DNA from: Perkinsus chesapeaki
Taxonomy: Eukaryota; Perkinsozoa; Perkinsida; Perkinsidae
Assembly (NCBI GenBank): GCA_013115145.1
Contig: JAAPAO010000570.1
Span: 1 to 22,931, forward strand
Length of the DNA stretch: 22,931 bases
Direction: 5' to 3'
The position numbers were made by a program, and so were the translations under genes. This document shows positions 9,730 through 20,482 of this stretch, one piece after another (within the stretch, counting starts at the first letter, position 1; each line of letters begins with the position of its first letter). Below the pieces are notes generated by a model, which made no database searches, was not told the origin of the DNA, and worked only from the letters and a program-made list of their open reading frames with translations.

Positions 9730-9759
9730 GGAATCTTTTATCGATCACGTGATCGATTT
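9730..9759 (-). repeat. 30-bp repeat with 18-bp palindrome, copy 2 (inverted)
   Basis: This is the reverse complement of 3607-3636 with 29 of 30 positions identical. It lies 21-50 nt upstream of the minus-strand ATG at 9709. Confidence 0.85.
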
Positions 9760-10897
9760 TAACTCATCTCGAGAATCTTTGATGAAGCATGCTCTTCCTA
9801 AGCGCATCCGGATAAGCTTGAATTCATTCCCTTTTCCCAAGGCCTTCGAAATTATCAGAAAGTATCTTCCTCTTTCACCACTTTCAGATGCTATTCATCC
9901 TCAAAACATCATTCTCATTAGGAGACAGCTCTCCACACTGACTCGGAAAACGAATACTAGAAGTAATTTTCCCAGACTAAGATTAAACAGCGAACTCATC
10001 CTTTCTGGGAGCATCTAATGTTTCCCTATTACTCCTTACTCATAGTCGAAATCAGCAACACAAGGAGATTCCTGTATTATCGAGGCGAGGCAGATTTGAC
10101 GACGTTTCCACGCCAACAAGGAAGTATACTTCCCAGGCGAATATCCATTTTCTCCAGAACAGGAAAAATGGAGGAAGACTTTCAAATGAAAAGAAGTAGA
10201 AAACAAAAACTAAGCTAAGGCTAAAAACTGCGAAAAAACGTTTACGGTAATTCAATGAAGTGACTTAATATAAGCATAATATTTTTATACAATTAGCAGT
10301 GGAATATTTTACACTAAAACTCAACGCATTTCCTGTAGCAGCACGTCGGGCTCATTTTCCACCCGAGCGGAGGTACTTGACAATATATTAGGAAACGAAG
10401 GCCATACAGCAGCAGTAGCATTATTAACAGTACAAAACAACAGTGTTCAACGCAATCTACTCAGCGACCTCAATCTCAGTGGTCAGGAGAGAGTTTTCCC
10501 TGAGAAGGATGAAATATAATTCACAGCGATAAATCATTCCATAATAGAATTTCTATTATTCCGATCTCTCGAATGCCTTCTTTCTATTAGAATCGATCGG
10601 CTGGAATAGCATTTTACTACACCTTCTCCCGATGAAACTAAGAAACCTCCATGAACCATGAAGTGACGTAAATCCTGAAGTACTATGCAATGTGATCTGG
10701 ATTCCGTGACGATAATTAATGTAAGTGGATATATGTTAAACTCGGTAGACTCAAGTTTTCACTTGATCGCGAAAAGGTGTAATGTTAAGATAAATATTTC
10801 GACTAAATTCCAACACAATTTTCTTCTTTAAGTCGTAAAATATTTCCTATCTTTCAATTTCCCGAGCAACACTTCCCCCCCGTTCGGTCCCTTTGCA
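9760..10897. other. No supported gene
   Basis: Several short open frames occur on both strands, but none shows a family motif or a consistent exon chain. A minus-strand stretch ending at TGA near 10325 (VENEPDVLLQEMR) has coding-like composition but no start or splice context that I could confirm. Confidence 0.5.
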
Positions 10898-11059
10898 TCA
10901 CTTCGCTCCATCTGCCGATTCTTCATTCTCGGTAGTCTCCACTTCAACGCTGGCCACTATGCTCTTAACAACTTCGCTGGAATCTTCCGTGGTCGACGAT
11001 GACGACGATAGCACGACACTAAGAAGACGAGGTAACCATTTTCCACTCCCGAGCAACAT
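10898..11059 (-). CDS. Small hypothetical ORF, 53 aa
   Basis: ATG at 11059 to TGA at 10898-10900, uninterrupted. The N-terminus is hydrophobic/basic (MLLGSGKWLPRLLSVVL), followed by a Ser run and an acidic Ser/Thr/Glu-rich tail (ETTENEESADGAK). It could instead be a last exon entered at the acceptor CGTCTTCTTAG (11020 region). It lies 214 bp downstream of the HDDC2 stop on the same strand. The opposite strand is also open here, so coding status is unproven. Confidence 0.35.
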   Translation of the reverse strand: MLLGSGKWLPRLLSVVLSSSSSTTEDSSEVVKSIVASVEVETTENEESADGAK

Positions 11060-11272
11060 ATATCTACTGAGGTATATTATTATGATATTTCGCTGTAATG
11101 CATTTTCCTGTGTATATTATTAAACTACTAGAAATATGATATATATTATCATATACTCCATATGCCTACTGCCAATGGTGAAGGCTATTTCTGTAAGGCT
11201 ATACGACTCGCTGGCTCGACCAAGTTAATCTCTGATCACCCTACCCATATAAAATACAAGGGAGTCCCTTTA

Positions 11273-14200
11273 TTACTCTTTTCCTGCCTTCAAGCTGTCA
11301 GTCCTAGCTTTCTTAGCAGGCGGGGCTCCCTCCTTTTCTTCGATTCCTAACTCTTCATCGTTCTCTTCAGCGGCCTTTTCGGTTGAATAAGGTAAATGCT
11401 CGACTGTAGGGTCTTGATCGCGCTCGTCGAATAAACGCTCACGCCGGTATCGAACCTGGGTCGTTAGAGGTATAAACAGCCACGTTAACTACCAGACCAA
11501 ATGCGAACTCTAAATCATCCTCAACATGAAGACTTCATAATGAAGTGCTTAACAACGATGTTTCGCATGCAGCCTGATAGCTATCTCACAGTCAGAGCAA
11601 ATAAATAGATTGCGGGGCGACGATTATAAACATTGTGGATTATAAACATATGAATTCAGAATAGTTCATGTAACCAATCATACAACCGCTTTATATGATT
11701 GCTTGTGAACACTACCACGACGAGTTCCCAAGTGCTCAATTTAGCTCACCTCGGCATCCATAGCGCGGAATAAGGGAGTCTTGAAGATGCCCTTCGTAGA
11801 TTCATAGAAAGTTGGCATTACCAAACCTGAGCATCACTTCAAAGCAAACAGACATATGCCTCATAGACTATGTCCGAGTCCATCACGATTACGAAATGAA
11901 AGACATCTTAGCTTCGAAAGAATTTTAAACGTAAAAAAGTAAGGGACGAGGCATAGTGGAATAGCTCTCAGAAGGAATGCGTTCCATGTCATCCTTGCCT
12001 TAATCACATATTTCCTGTCATTATCAATATTGGCCACGCTGCAGGAACAAATTTCCCCGAGTCCCGTGGAACACACATTCCAGTAAACAAGGGGCGTGCT
12101 ATTAATGAAAACTCTAGGCTTACTACCATCGTAGGCTTTCTCGTATTCATAGGCTTGGAGGAGCATATCGAATTTGTCAATATCCTTGGCATAAATAGCC
12201 TAACAAGGAATCGTACTCACGGCCATACTCATGAGAACACACAATCCTATCCTACAGGCCAAAATACCTCTTGAGTTGTTCCCGCTTCAAACTCATTCCA
12301 TAAATCTTCAATCTCCTGAGCCATACCTTCACCCGCTGGATCCTCGCGAAGATATGCCAGCATTTTCGCCAAGCCCTACACCAAGACAGATGCGTTCATT
12401 AGTCCCAGCGTCATAATATACGCATGTGGTCGCCTAGTGATGATGAACTGTAAACCTTATTATACGAATAATATTATTCTTCCGTAAAAGACCAGAATCA
12501 CCACATTAGCAAGCATTAGAAGAAAAGTGATGAATCACCAAACAATCTTTCCAACCAATGCGGTACTGAAATCCTCGAGATGAATTAATTTAGATTGCCA
12601 GTCGTGGGTTCGAACCCCAGGCTGCCCATTTTGACTTATTAATCTAGTGTATGTGTCGCCCGCCCAAAAGCCCGTGAATGCTCTGGGTCGGTATTATGCC
12701 GATAGTAGTCATGTTGGCTCAAGTTGTTTGTGTGTTTCGTTGCACAGTATGGCATCAGTCGTCAACAGACGAGATGAGTAGAAACAAACGAGTAGATAGC
12801 CATGGATCGTTACGAGAGTTAATGCATAAATGTGCTAAATATGCAAAGTAATAAGTAACATTACCAAGTGCACTGCTGCTAGTAACTATGAAGTCTTTGA
12901 TATATCCAAGATCGTGCCAATGCGCCTTTTATAGACTTAATAGTGCATTACTTTAATAAATAATACTTAAGTATAATAGAATAACAGTTATATAAATTCA
13001 ACAAGGTTTGTGTTATGTCGTAATTAGTTCCTTTTCGAGCTGAATTTTGCAAGTCACCATTCACTATAAGTGGACTTGAAGTATATACGGGAATACTAAC
13101 AAGAGGTATAGTATGGGACGTACTTGAAGTATATCATCCCATGGTTTTATATATCCTTCATAGCTATATATTTTCTCTCCATATATATTACATCCTTTTC
13201 AAGCTTATGTTTCTCCTCCTTACTCACTCCGCAATAAGGTGTAATATCCCCGGCAACAGCCTCAGCCAGATCATGAACCTGATATTCATAAAGAAACTAC
13301 AACGGATTCAAACTTCCATATTCATCATAGCTTTCATACTAGAAAAGCTCCTCAATGGCTAGCTGTCAGCCCTTCTCTGTTTCAGTCCGCGATTGAAGGC
13401 GGCAGAGCTACGAGCTCTGCACTCATTTGAAAGATGCAGATAAGGAAACTATATGCCAGAAGACGGGAAAATGTAGCCGAATTGTTGCCCAAAGATTCAT
13501 TCCCTCGCCAACATATGCAGTCGACCAAACGCATTCATGCCAGCACCGATACGCTTGTCGCCAACATCTTTAAACATCTCGGAAACTAATTTCTAGTAAA
13601 ATTTGGAAATGTATCTCGAACGTTCGGATTAACAACCCAGTTTTCGCCCATATTACCAAGGCCATCCTTATAGTTTTCTGTCTATCAAATCCTTCCTTAT
13701 TATCAGGAGATAACATTGCCAATACAGCGCAGCGGTGCATATGGTCACAGTCAGATTCGGGATCGGGGACTCCGCTACGGACCCAACCGGTCCTCCTAAG
13801 GGAAGGAATTCGGGAATGGCAAGTGTGGTAAAATATCTGTCGGCCTTCCTCTGTTGGATTCCACAATTAACTCGCCGAATAGCCATTAATAAGACATTCC
13901 TTAATGCTTGGAGATGAGAAAATCAACCGGAATTCTGCGGAATTTTTTCAGGACTAATAATCAGTCAGCAAATGCTACTTAAACTATCGCTTAACAAACA
14001 GGTTAACTTCAACTTTATCAACTATGAATTGTTTCTCACAGTATTGTCATTTCCACCAACTAATAATGAAAATATTGGAAATAGCAACTACTGATAATGT
14101 ATGATCCTTATATGCTCCCAACATTATCGATATCACCCCACTCGATTATAGGCTTTCAGAATAGGACGGAAATGGCTCGTAAAAACCATTTTTCAGATTT

Positions 14201-14330
14201 ACCTCAATGACTTGAGTTTGCCAATGAACTGCATAAAATCAACGATTCCCGCGACGGATGGCACCTTCTCCTCCTCAGGTGTAGGCGATGCAGTTGAAGA
14301 ACGAGAGAAACGAGAAGTGATGGCACCCAT
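11273..14330 (-). CDS. HDDC2: HDDC2-like HD-domain phosphohydrolase, complete, 7 exons
   Basis: The family (YfbR/HDDC2) hydrolyses 5'-deoxynucleoside monophosphates in a metal-dependent way. Exons on the minus strand: 14330-14203, 13795-13657, 13278-13192, 12375-12268, 12199-12127, 11826-11750, 11455-11273; 795 nt, 264 aa. Introns are 68 to 816 nt, all GT-AG with matching phases. Family signatures in order: [15 protein letters not shown], then the first metal His in CDHMHR, the HD pair in [53 protein letters not shown] (the second-site Asp region), and [15 protein letters not shown]. All expected metal ligands are present. The N-terminus MGAITSRF fits an N-myristoylation signal. The C-terminus, longer than in human HDDC2, is acidic and then basic ([16 protein letters not shown]). 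The first four codons of the last exon (VRYR) come from a T-arm-like element. Confidence 0.93.
11440..11500 (-). repeat. T-arm/B-box-like element, copy f, spans a splice site
   Basis: The minus strand has a D-arm/A-box-like GGTCTGGTAGTTAACG near 11483-11498. About 27 nt later comes ACCCAGGTTCGATACC, with the core at 11446-11456. This is the fullest tRNA-like copy in the window. The HDDC2 intron 6 acceptor (CAG at 11456-11458) lies inside it, so GTTCGATACCGG is exon. Confidence 0.75.
12597..12632 (+). repeat. T-arm/B-box-like element, copy g, with TTTT
   Basis: GTCGTGGGTTCGAACCCC is followed by AGGCTGCCCA and TTTT (12629-12632), like a tRNA 3' end plus a Pol III terminator. Four of five T-stem pairs can form. 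No pairing 5' half was found upstream. It lies in the 816-nt HDDC2 intron 3, antisense to the gene. Confidence 0.75.
12703..12723 (+). other. Spliced-leader-like 21-mer
   Basis: The last 16 bases, GTCATGTTGGCTCAAG, differ at two positions from the same part of the dinoflagellate spliced leader as I remember it (GCCATTTTGGCTCAAG). Over 21 nt, 17 match. It lies in HDDC2 intron 3 on the opposite strand. It is not followed by a clear GT donor, so it is more likely a relic or chance match than an SL RNA gene. Confidence 0.35.
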
Positions 14331-15528
14331 AATGTGCAAATTACTGAAAAGGAAATAACCTTGCCTAAAATATTTCCCGGAAAAAATAATTTTGCCATTG
14401 CGGTTTCTCCTATTGGATTGCATATTCAATATCTCAGAATTGATGATGTCTTAAAAGAGGAAGACAACATAGCAGTGCCCACTCGAAGATGTGGATTGGT
14501 TCGGGGAGAGAGTTGAGGAAATGCAAGATTTCATAAGTGATCAAGAGATCCCCACGAGTGATTTCAAAATTTCTCAAAGGGTCTCATGTGAACCAGTTTT
14601 GAAATTCAGAGTCCTTTCCAGAACTTCTTTTACATGTGAAATTCCATGCTCGGATCGAATCTGAATCCCAGAATTGATTTATTGAACAGGGGTGGGGGAA
14701 TGGTTCTAAATTATTGATTGTTTACCCCGAATACATCAACAACATATTTTATACCTTCGTTGCCGTACTTCTCATAGGAGAATATGATATCTCCTCTTGA
14801 TAGGAGATCGATTACCTATCCCTGGCTCAGAGAATTGAGCCAGAGCTACATTGTGACTGCAGCCCCATTTCCCCGGTCAATATTTCCTCAGTTGTATATT
14901 ACTAATGCCTTCGAAGCCTACTAATACAAGACTACATAAAGATAAGCATAATCAACAGAAAGGACTGGTTATTAATTTCGATGTTAAATCTAGGGTACTA
15001 TGGGAAAGTAATCACACCGGTATCGAATAAATTTTCGTGGAGGCTTTGCAGAGAGAAAACATCCGTTCGGTCAATACTAGAGGATGACTTCGGTAAAGAG
15101 ACGCGCGCCAGAAGGATTACATTAAGTCAATGTCCAATAGAGTGTATAGTTATAATTAATAACTTGGGTATAGCAGAATAACCTACCTTGTGAATATACC
15201 AGCACTGGGCCGTGGACGGCAGCTCAGTCCGCATCCATACTCATATAATGGCACCCGCCTACCTAGTCGAAGGAGAAGTGCTGCGCTATGAAAAATCAAC
15301 CTTGTATAGTCCTGCAACACATAACACTCGAACAGTGTAGGTTAATATATCGCAAAATAAATATTGATATGAAATGATACATGGAATAATTACTCTTTAC
15401 TACTATTTCGCTGTTTACGCTATCTATACTGGATACACCATTCGATAAGTAATGTCGCTTACTTTCTGAACATTCTCAGAAGATATTTATTGTAAGGCTG
15501 AACATTTTGTCACGCTTCTCATTTTCAG
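14331..15528. promoter_or_regulatory. Divergent intergenic region between HDDC2 and NOL12
   Basis: The HDDC2 start (minus) and the first detected NOL12 exon (plus) face away from each other, so promoters of both should lie here, along with the missing NOL12 first exon. I could not identify that exon: no upstream donor gives the required phase 0 with a basic N-terminus. Hairpins at 14789-14843 are the only structure seen. Confidence 0.4.
14789..14843. repeat. Two adjacent hairpins
   Basis: ATCTCCT-cttgat-AGGAGAT (14789-14808) and CTGGCTCA-gagaat-TGAGCCAG (14822-14843) lie 13 nt apart, resembling the pair at 7695-7749. Confidence 0.85.
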
Positions 15529-18295
15529 TCAAATTATCTCCGTGGATTCCAGAAACGAAAACAGCAACGTCGAGAAAAAGCTGAGGAAAAGTTGAAGAAG
15601 AAAGCGGCCGAGGAAAGAGTGGCTGAACGAAAGGAAATGAGAGAGGAAGTATTATATGGGAATGGGGGTGTACCGCGGTTCTTACACGATCGTTTCGTAC
15701 ATGGTACGAGATATATGGTGATAATATAGTAGTAATTATTGTAATAGTATTATATAATGATTATAAAGGTTATAGTCACTATAATATAGTAAAATTATAT
15801 AACGATAAAGATTATAAGTGAAATTATATAATGATTATAAAGGTTATCGTGAAATTATGAAAGGACGAATCATTATTAATGGTAATGACTTTAATGGGAT
15901 TATATAGTATCTAATTGCGAAGCCAGCGGAATGTATATTTGCCGTTTAATAACGCTTTTGTGCGTGTGTGAGAGTGAATGACGCAGCAGCTCGATCTTCA
16001 TTGTTAAGTATATCTTCAACACTATGTCGGCAAGGAAGCTTTAGTAGTAGGTATAGGCTACTGTGCTCGTTCAATTTCACTTCACTAAAACTTCACAGAA
16101 GTCCTCTCTTGTCGCAAGCGGCACGGTGCCAGGATTTCGGTCGTAAAAAATCCTTTTCAGACTGGTAATATATTCTTACCATTGAGGAGGGAATTTCCCT
16201 GTACATAAAGATCCTTACCTGAAGGGTGTTGTGGGAATGATTAGGTCCACAACCGTTGGGAGCGCGCTGTGAAGGATATGACCGAAGCCTTTGGAAACTC
16301 GGAGGAATCGGACCTCCTTAATCTGCCAGCACAAAAGCCGCATACGGCAGATGAGGGAGCCAGTGTACCGGAAAGGACAGAGGAGAAGGTATTCGAGAAT
16401 GAGGGAGATGACGATTTATTTGGAGGTAGTAATTGGCCAACAGTTGGCCGCCAACTGTTCCTGCGGAAGGCACTACTTTGAAGGGGAGGCTTGCATTGGT
16501 TGCCTCAGTTTACTGTTGTTTGCGTTTATGTACAAGGAATTCTCCCAATACTTGCATCTCGTTGTTGTATCGTCGCAATACGCATACTCTTCGACCTTCA
16601 CGGAAGGATTGTCATAAGGCTGGGTGAATTAGTGTTGATGCTAAGTTCCACTACCTTCAGATTAAACCTTTCTGATTCTTACCTCAATTGACTGGAGAAT
16701 AATGGCAACCATTATGGTTCTCACTCTCTGTGCATTGCATAGTCTATCCTGCGAAGTTGTTCCTGCGACTCTACGGACTTCGTGCCTTAGGTGTGATGGT
16801 AACAACATCGACGTCGCTCTTTGAAGAAGACTCTGCTGCGGTGGACGCTCGAATCGCTGAGTTGCGCCATGAGGTCTCCAAAGATCACCGAGAGCCTTTA
16901 ACTAGCCAGCAGTCTAATAAAAAAATTATGACCAAGTGAGTTGGTTTTCCGATAGGGAGATCTTAATATATACTCACACCACTCCTCCAAGTTGTTGAAT
17001 GATCGAAGTCAGTAAGACATAGAGTAACAACAGATGGACCGTCAGAGATGATACCAGGAGGAATGTATTTGCGGTTGCTTTTGGTCTAGGAAAGTATTTC
17101 CTATGGGGATTCCAAGTGTATGTCCGAAATAGGAATGAACACTATATAGATATTATGTCTCATATCTATGCCTGTATTATATACTTAATTCTATGAAGTT
17201 GGTGATATCATATAAGTTTTGCTATTACTAAATGTCTATCTCGGATATGTAATTGTTTAGTATTTGCTATTCATCAACTATACAGTGCGAACCAAACCGT
17301 TATGCAAATTCGTCTTTTTGGTATAACTTTGTTAATTTTACGACTTAGAACATGAAACTTGGAAGATGGCATGATGGTAACAGTTAAAAATAAATGTTGT
17401 AATATCATGACCGTTTCTTCACCCAATTCGATTATTTGGGCGAGCGAGATTTTTTTTGGCTGCGCAGCCGACCCAAACCGTTATGCTATAGTGTACACAG
17501 TCCGTCCTATATTCCATGTCATTTCATTTGACATTTTACCATACATAAATAAGATTATTATTCTTGTTAGGAGTGTATACTTTTGATTTCCGACGAATAC
17601 ACTTTTTTGAGGCTGGAAGCCTTCTGATCTCAACTTATCCGACCTTATAAATTTACCATAGCTTTCAAGGCACATAAATTTGATACTTTTTCGATGTTCC
17701 TCGTTGTAATTAGTGATGATAGACGAGGCTCGCCGTATTATATAAAGCGATTGTGAATTAATTATTCGTATTTTTCCGGAAAAGATGCGAGATGTGATGT
17801 GACTTTCTGAAGTACTATTACGAGAATGAAAAACATATCCAAAATCGATCGAGCGCTTCATGACTTTAAATGAAGCTCGAGACCGGGGCCATAAACGACC
17901 GTAGTTGTCCTTTGCTGGGAAGGGACGGAGCTCGGCGAGTCGTTAGTAAATTGTGGCATAATGTATTATGCTGGAGGGTTGCAAGTTCGATTCCCAGACC
18001 TGCCATTTTTCTGGGGAAAACGCTTTTTCGCTCACGCTTAGTAAAGTGAGAGAATGCGACCATTTGCTTCGCAATTTTGGCGCACCACTTGGGTATCAAA
18101 TTTAAGATGCATCCTATACGTAGTTGCTTACAATATCTATCTTTCTTTTGAGGTTCTGTGGATTTGTAATTTTCTTTTAGGCGTGAAGGTGGAGTAAAGA
18201 AGTTTGGTACGAGTAAGCGAATAGATAAAACCCTGGGGAAGAAGAAAACGGTGCATAAAAAAGGTGTCAAGTCGAAGAGTAAAAAGAAGCATTAG
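15529..18295 (+). CDS. NOL12: NOL12/Rrp17-family nucleolar protein, 5' end missing
   Basis: The family acts in pre-rRNA processing for the large subunit in the nucleolus; yeast Rrp17 is a 5'-3' exonuclease. Exons found: 15529-15648 (SNYLRGFQKRKQQRREKAEE..., the family hallmark YL-GF-KRK followed by a basic coiled helix), 16245-16425, 16791-16935 (VMVTTSTSLFEED, matching the conserved VTVTT segment of human NOL12), 18181-18295 (Lys-rich tail ending VKSKSKKKH, stop TAG). Acceptors and donors are GT-AG and phases 0, 1 and 2 all close. Detected coding length is 561 nt (186 aa). The N-terminal exon before SNYL, usually 20-30 basic residues, was not located in 14331-15528. The middle exon is acidic (ENEGDDDLFG). 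The last intron is 1245 nt and contains T-arm-like copy h. The lysine tail fits nucleolar targeting. Confidence 0.87.
15749..15847. repeat. 25-bp perfect direct repeat in AT-rich intron DNA
   Basis: An identical 25-mer, containing TATATAATGATTATAAAGG, lies at 15749-15773 and 15823-15847 inside NOL12 intron 15649-16244. Other partly matching AT-rich units lie between them. Confidence 0.85.
16439..16459. repeat. Perfect inverted repeat, 9-bp arms
   Basis: AACAGTTGG-ccg-CCAACTGTT lies 13 nt inside the donor end of the NOL12 intron 16426-16790. Confidence 0.85.
17956..18010 (+). repeat. T-arm/B-box-like element, copy h, with hairpin and TTTTT
   Basis: GCATAAT-gt-ATTATGC (17956-17971) is followed by GGTTGCAAGTTCGATTCCC (core 17984-17995), ACCTGCCA and TTTTT (18006-18010). 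The hairpin takes the place of an anticodon arm. It lies in sense orientation in the last NOL12 intron. Confidence 0.75.
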
Positions 18296-18895
18296 ACCGC
18301 CGCTCACTAACGTTTCACGTAAAAGCTATGTGCTGCGTTATAAGTTAATAATCATATAATAGGATATAGCACAGAATAAACCAGGAGGACCACTTCAAGA
18401 ATCGCCTATTTTAAGTATACAGCGGCAGTCTGTCAACAGTCAGGATGGACAATAAAAAGTCCGGAAGTGGACTACTTATGCCTGATCGCTGTAACCAATT
18501 TGATACGATGAATTAATCTTGAAAACCTAAACTCGTTCAAGCGATTTCGTGACTATCCCTTCTCCCGGGTCGGAAGTCCCGAAGTTTCTGTCGTTGAAAT
18601 GAACCAATAGACTGTTCCCAAAGAGCCGCCTAGGACTCCCGACGAGAATGAAATAATCAGCGTTGCCCTGTGTTACTCCTGATGAATGCGCCAGCCGAGA
18701 TCTTACAAGTTTGAAGATCGGAGGCTTTATTGCTCAATGAGTAACCAAGAGTGCAACGCATAGGTTATCCGAGCGGTTTCTTAGGTGACCGTTCACAACT
18801 ACTTGTCAGAAGGTTTAGCTACAAACACCTTTTAATATAACGATGAATTTTTGCTCTAGCATAGCGGCTATCCTCAATAGTATCAAGCTAATAAC
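18296..18895. other. No supported gene
   Basis: This is downstream of the NOL12 stop. I see no family motif, no exon chain and no strong repeat. Confidence 0.5.
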
Positions 18896-18929
18896 TACGT
18901 CACCAGTTGCGACTGGGTGACGTAATCGG

Positions 18930-18962
18930 AGCTGGGGCATGAGAACTTCTCATGCCCCAGCT
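18930..18962. repeat. 33-nt perfect palindrome, 16-bp arms, 1-nt spacer
   Basis: AGCTGGGGCATGAGAA and TTCTCATGCCCCAGCT are separated by a single C. Confidence 0.95.
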
Positions 18963-19004
18963 TCTCATTGAGAAGGCCACTTGTGCGTCGGCCAAGATGA
19001 CGGG

Positions 19005-19023
19005 TATTGTTGCAGCAACAATA
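19005..19023. repeat. Perfect inverted repeat, 9-bp arms, 1-nt spacer
   Basis: TATTGTTGC and GCAACAATA are separated by a single A. Confidence 0.92.
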
Positions 19024-19596
19024 TGCGATAATCCGGAATTCTAGTGTGAGCCCCTGCGACCTAATCTCGGAGCTCCGAGTCGGAGCTATTAGAATTTCGG
19101 GCTTCGGTTCGTTCACAGCGAGTATTATTTCTCCGCTCTCAGATCAAATGCGCTGTGTTGCCCTCTCGTGTAGTCTATAGGGTATAGACTGTACTATAGT
19201 CACTATAGTGAAGATATTAAATGTGTTACATTCACCTTATGAATAATAAGTTATGAAATAACGCCCTAATGATAAAGCTAATGACATGAGCCTTATGTTG
19301 TGCCATTCAATGTACCGCATAGTGCGGTCCGCATTGTATTACTAGTTTAGAGGGAGTAGGTTCAATCTACCAGATTGCGTTACTCAGTTCGGATTTCGAA
19401 CTTCGGTCCGAAATCTTCGGGTCTGATTGCCCTTGATTATAGACCGTATGTTTTGCCAAAAACTGAACAACTGCATTTTGTGGTCTCCATTGTAGACTCT
19501 ACAATAACGCAAACAATATCGAACACCGAGGTGAGCGATAATATCAAAATACTGTAAGATTACAAGTTTTAGGCGAATGCCGCAACATACGCGACC

Positions 19597-19620
19597 GATA
19601 TCAGGGACCGCCCTGATATC
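19597..19620. repeat. Perfect hairpin, 10-bp arms, 4-nt loop
   Basis: GATATCAGGG-accg-CCCTGATATC. Confidence 0.92.
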
Positions 19621-19764
19621 AGCTCAGCGTTGCGCGTAAGCGCAGCGGAAAAAATCAATTTCCGGGAGTTTGCGGAAATCTCCAACGGAAATTTCCAATG
19701 CAATGGAGATATTCTGCCGTTTCCAAAATATAAAACACCCTATATAGCCCTTAAACACTTTAAC

Positions 19765-19811
19765 ATAGCTACCCGCAACGATGTTGCGGCCCGCAACTTG
19801 CGGGTAGCTAT
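19765..19811. repeat. Nested double hairpin
   Basis: The outer arms ATAGCTACCCGCAA (19765-19778) and TTGCGGGTAGCTAT (19798-19811) pair perfectly over 14 bp. They enclose an inner perfect hairpin GTTGCGG-c-CCGCAAC (19783-19797). Confidence 0.93.
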
Positions 19812-20212
19812 CTCTTGCTCAACTAGCGTGGAGCCGTCAGTAATAAAGCGGAATGATTCTCCAATCACTTTAATAGTGCAGACTTGAAAATTCATGATGT
19901 GTTATTCGTCAGATAAAGTCCTGGGGGCGTAGTCCCCTAGCACAATTTGTTAAGCACATTGAAGATATTCACATGATGTGATTCACATCATCCTGAGCCT
20001 TTGAGGGGTGTTCATTGATTGCATTGGGTTGTGAACGTGTAGCAACCCTAAGGGGAAAATCTGCGAGCTATATAGGAAGCCATGAAGAAGCCAATCCAGA
20101 TGAAAACATTGAGGAACGGTTCATCGGCCACGTGTTGTCACGGAAAGGTGGACCACCCTAGTTGGCCACAGAATGGGGAAGAAGAAAGAAAAGCAGATGA
20201 CTCACCGATTAC

Positions 20213-20263
20213 CCGAAACCCGACGGCAAACCTGAAACCCGAGAAAACCCGAAACTCGGCAAA
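20213..20263 (+). repeat. AAACCCG-rich short repeat array, copy 1
   Basis: Units such as CCCGAAACCCGA, GAAACCCGAG and AAAACCCGAAACTCGG lie close together. A similar patch occurs at 22124-22172, on the other side of the peptidase fragment. Confidence 0.6.
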
Positions 20264-20482
20264 CGACAGAATAGAGGCATCTGGATGAAATGAAGAGGGA
20301 AATACCACGGAGGAGGACGTAGGAACACAAATTGTAAGCGTGTCGCGCAGATCCCGTTAATAACTAGCGGTTAGTGCAGACCGCACAGCGCGTCCTCCAA
20401 TAATCGGCCATGGTTGCCTACGGTCACCCGCCCGCCCACTGGGCGGGACACAGTCCTCCACGTTCTTCCATTCGCTCACTCA

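Noticed and set aside
14981-15181. Plus-strand ORF as the missing NOL12 first exon
   Set aside because: Its only good donor (GTAAAG near 15093) leaves phase 1, while the next exon needs phase 0. The sequence is also not NOL12-like.
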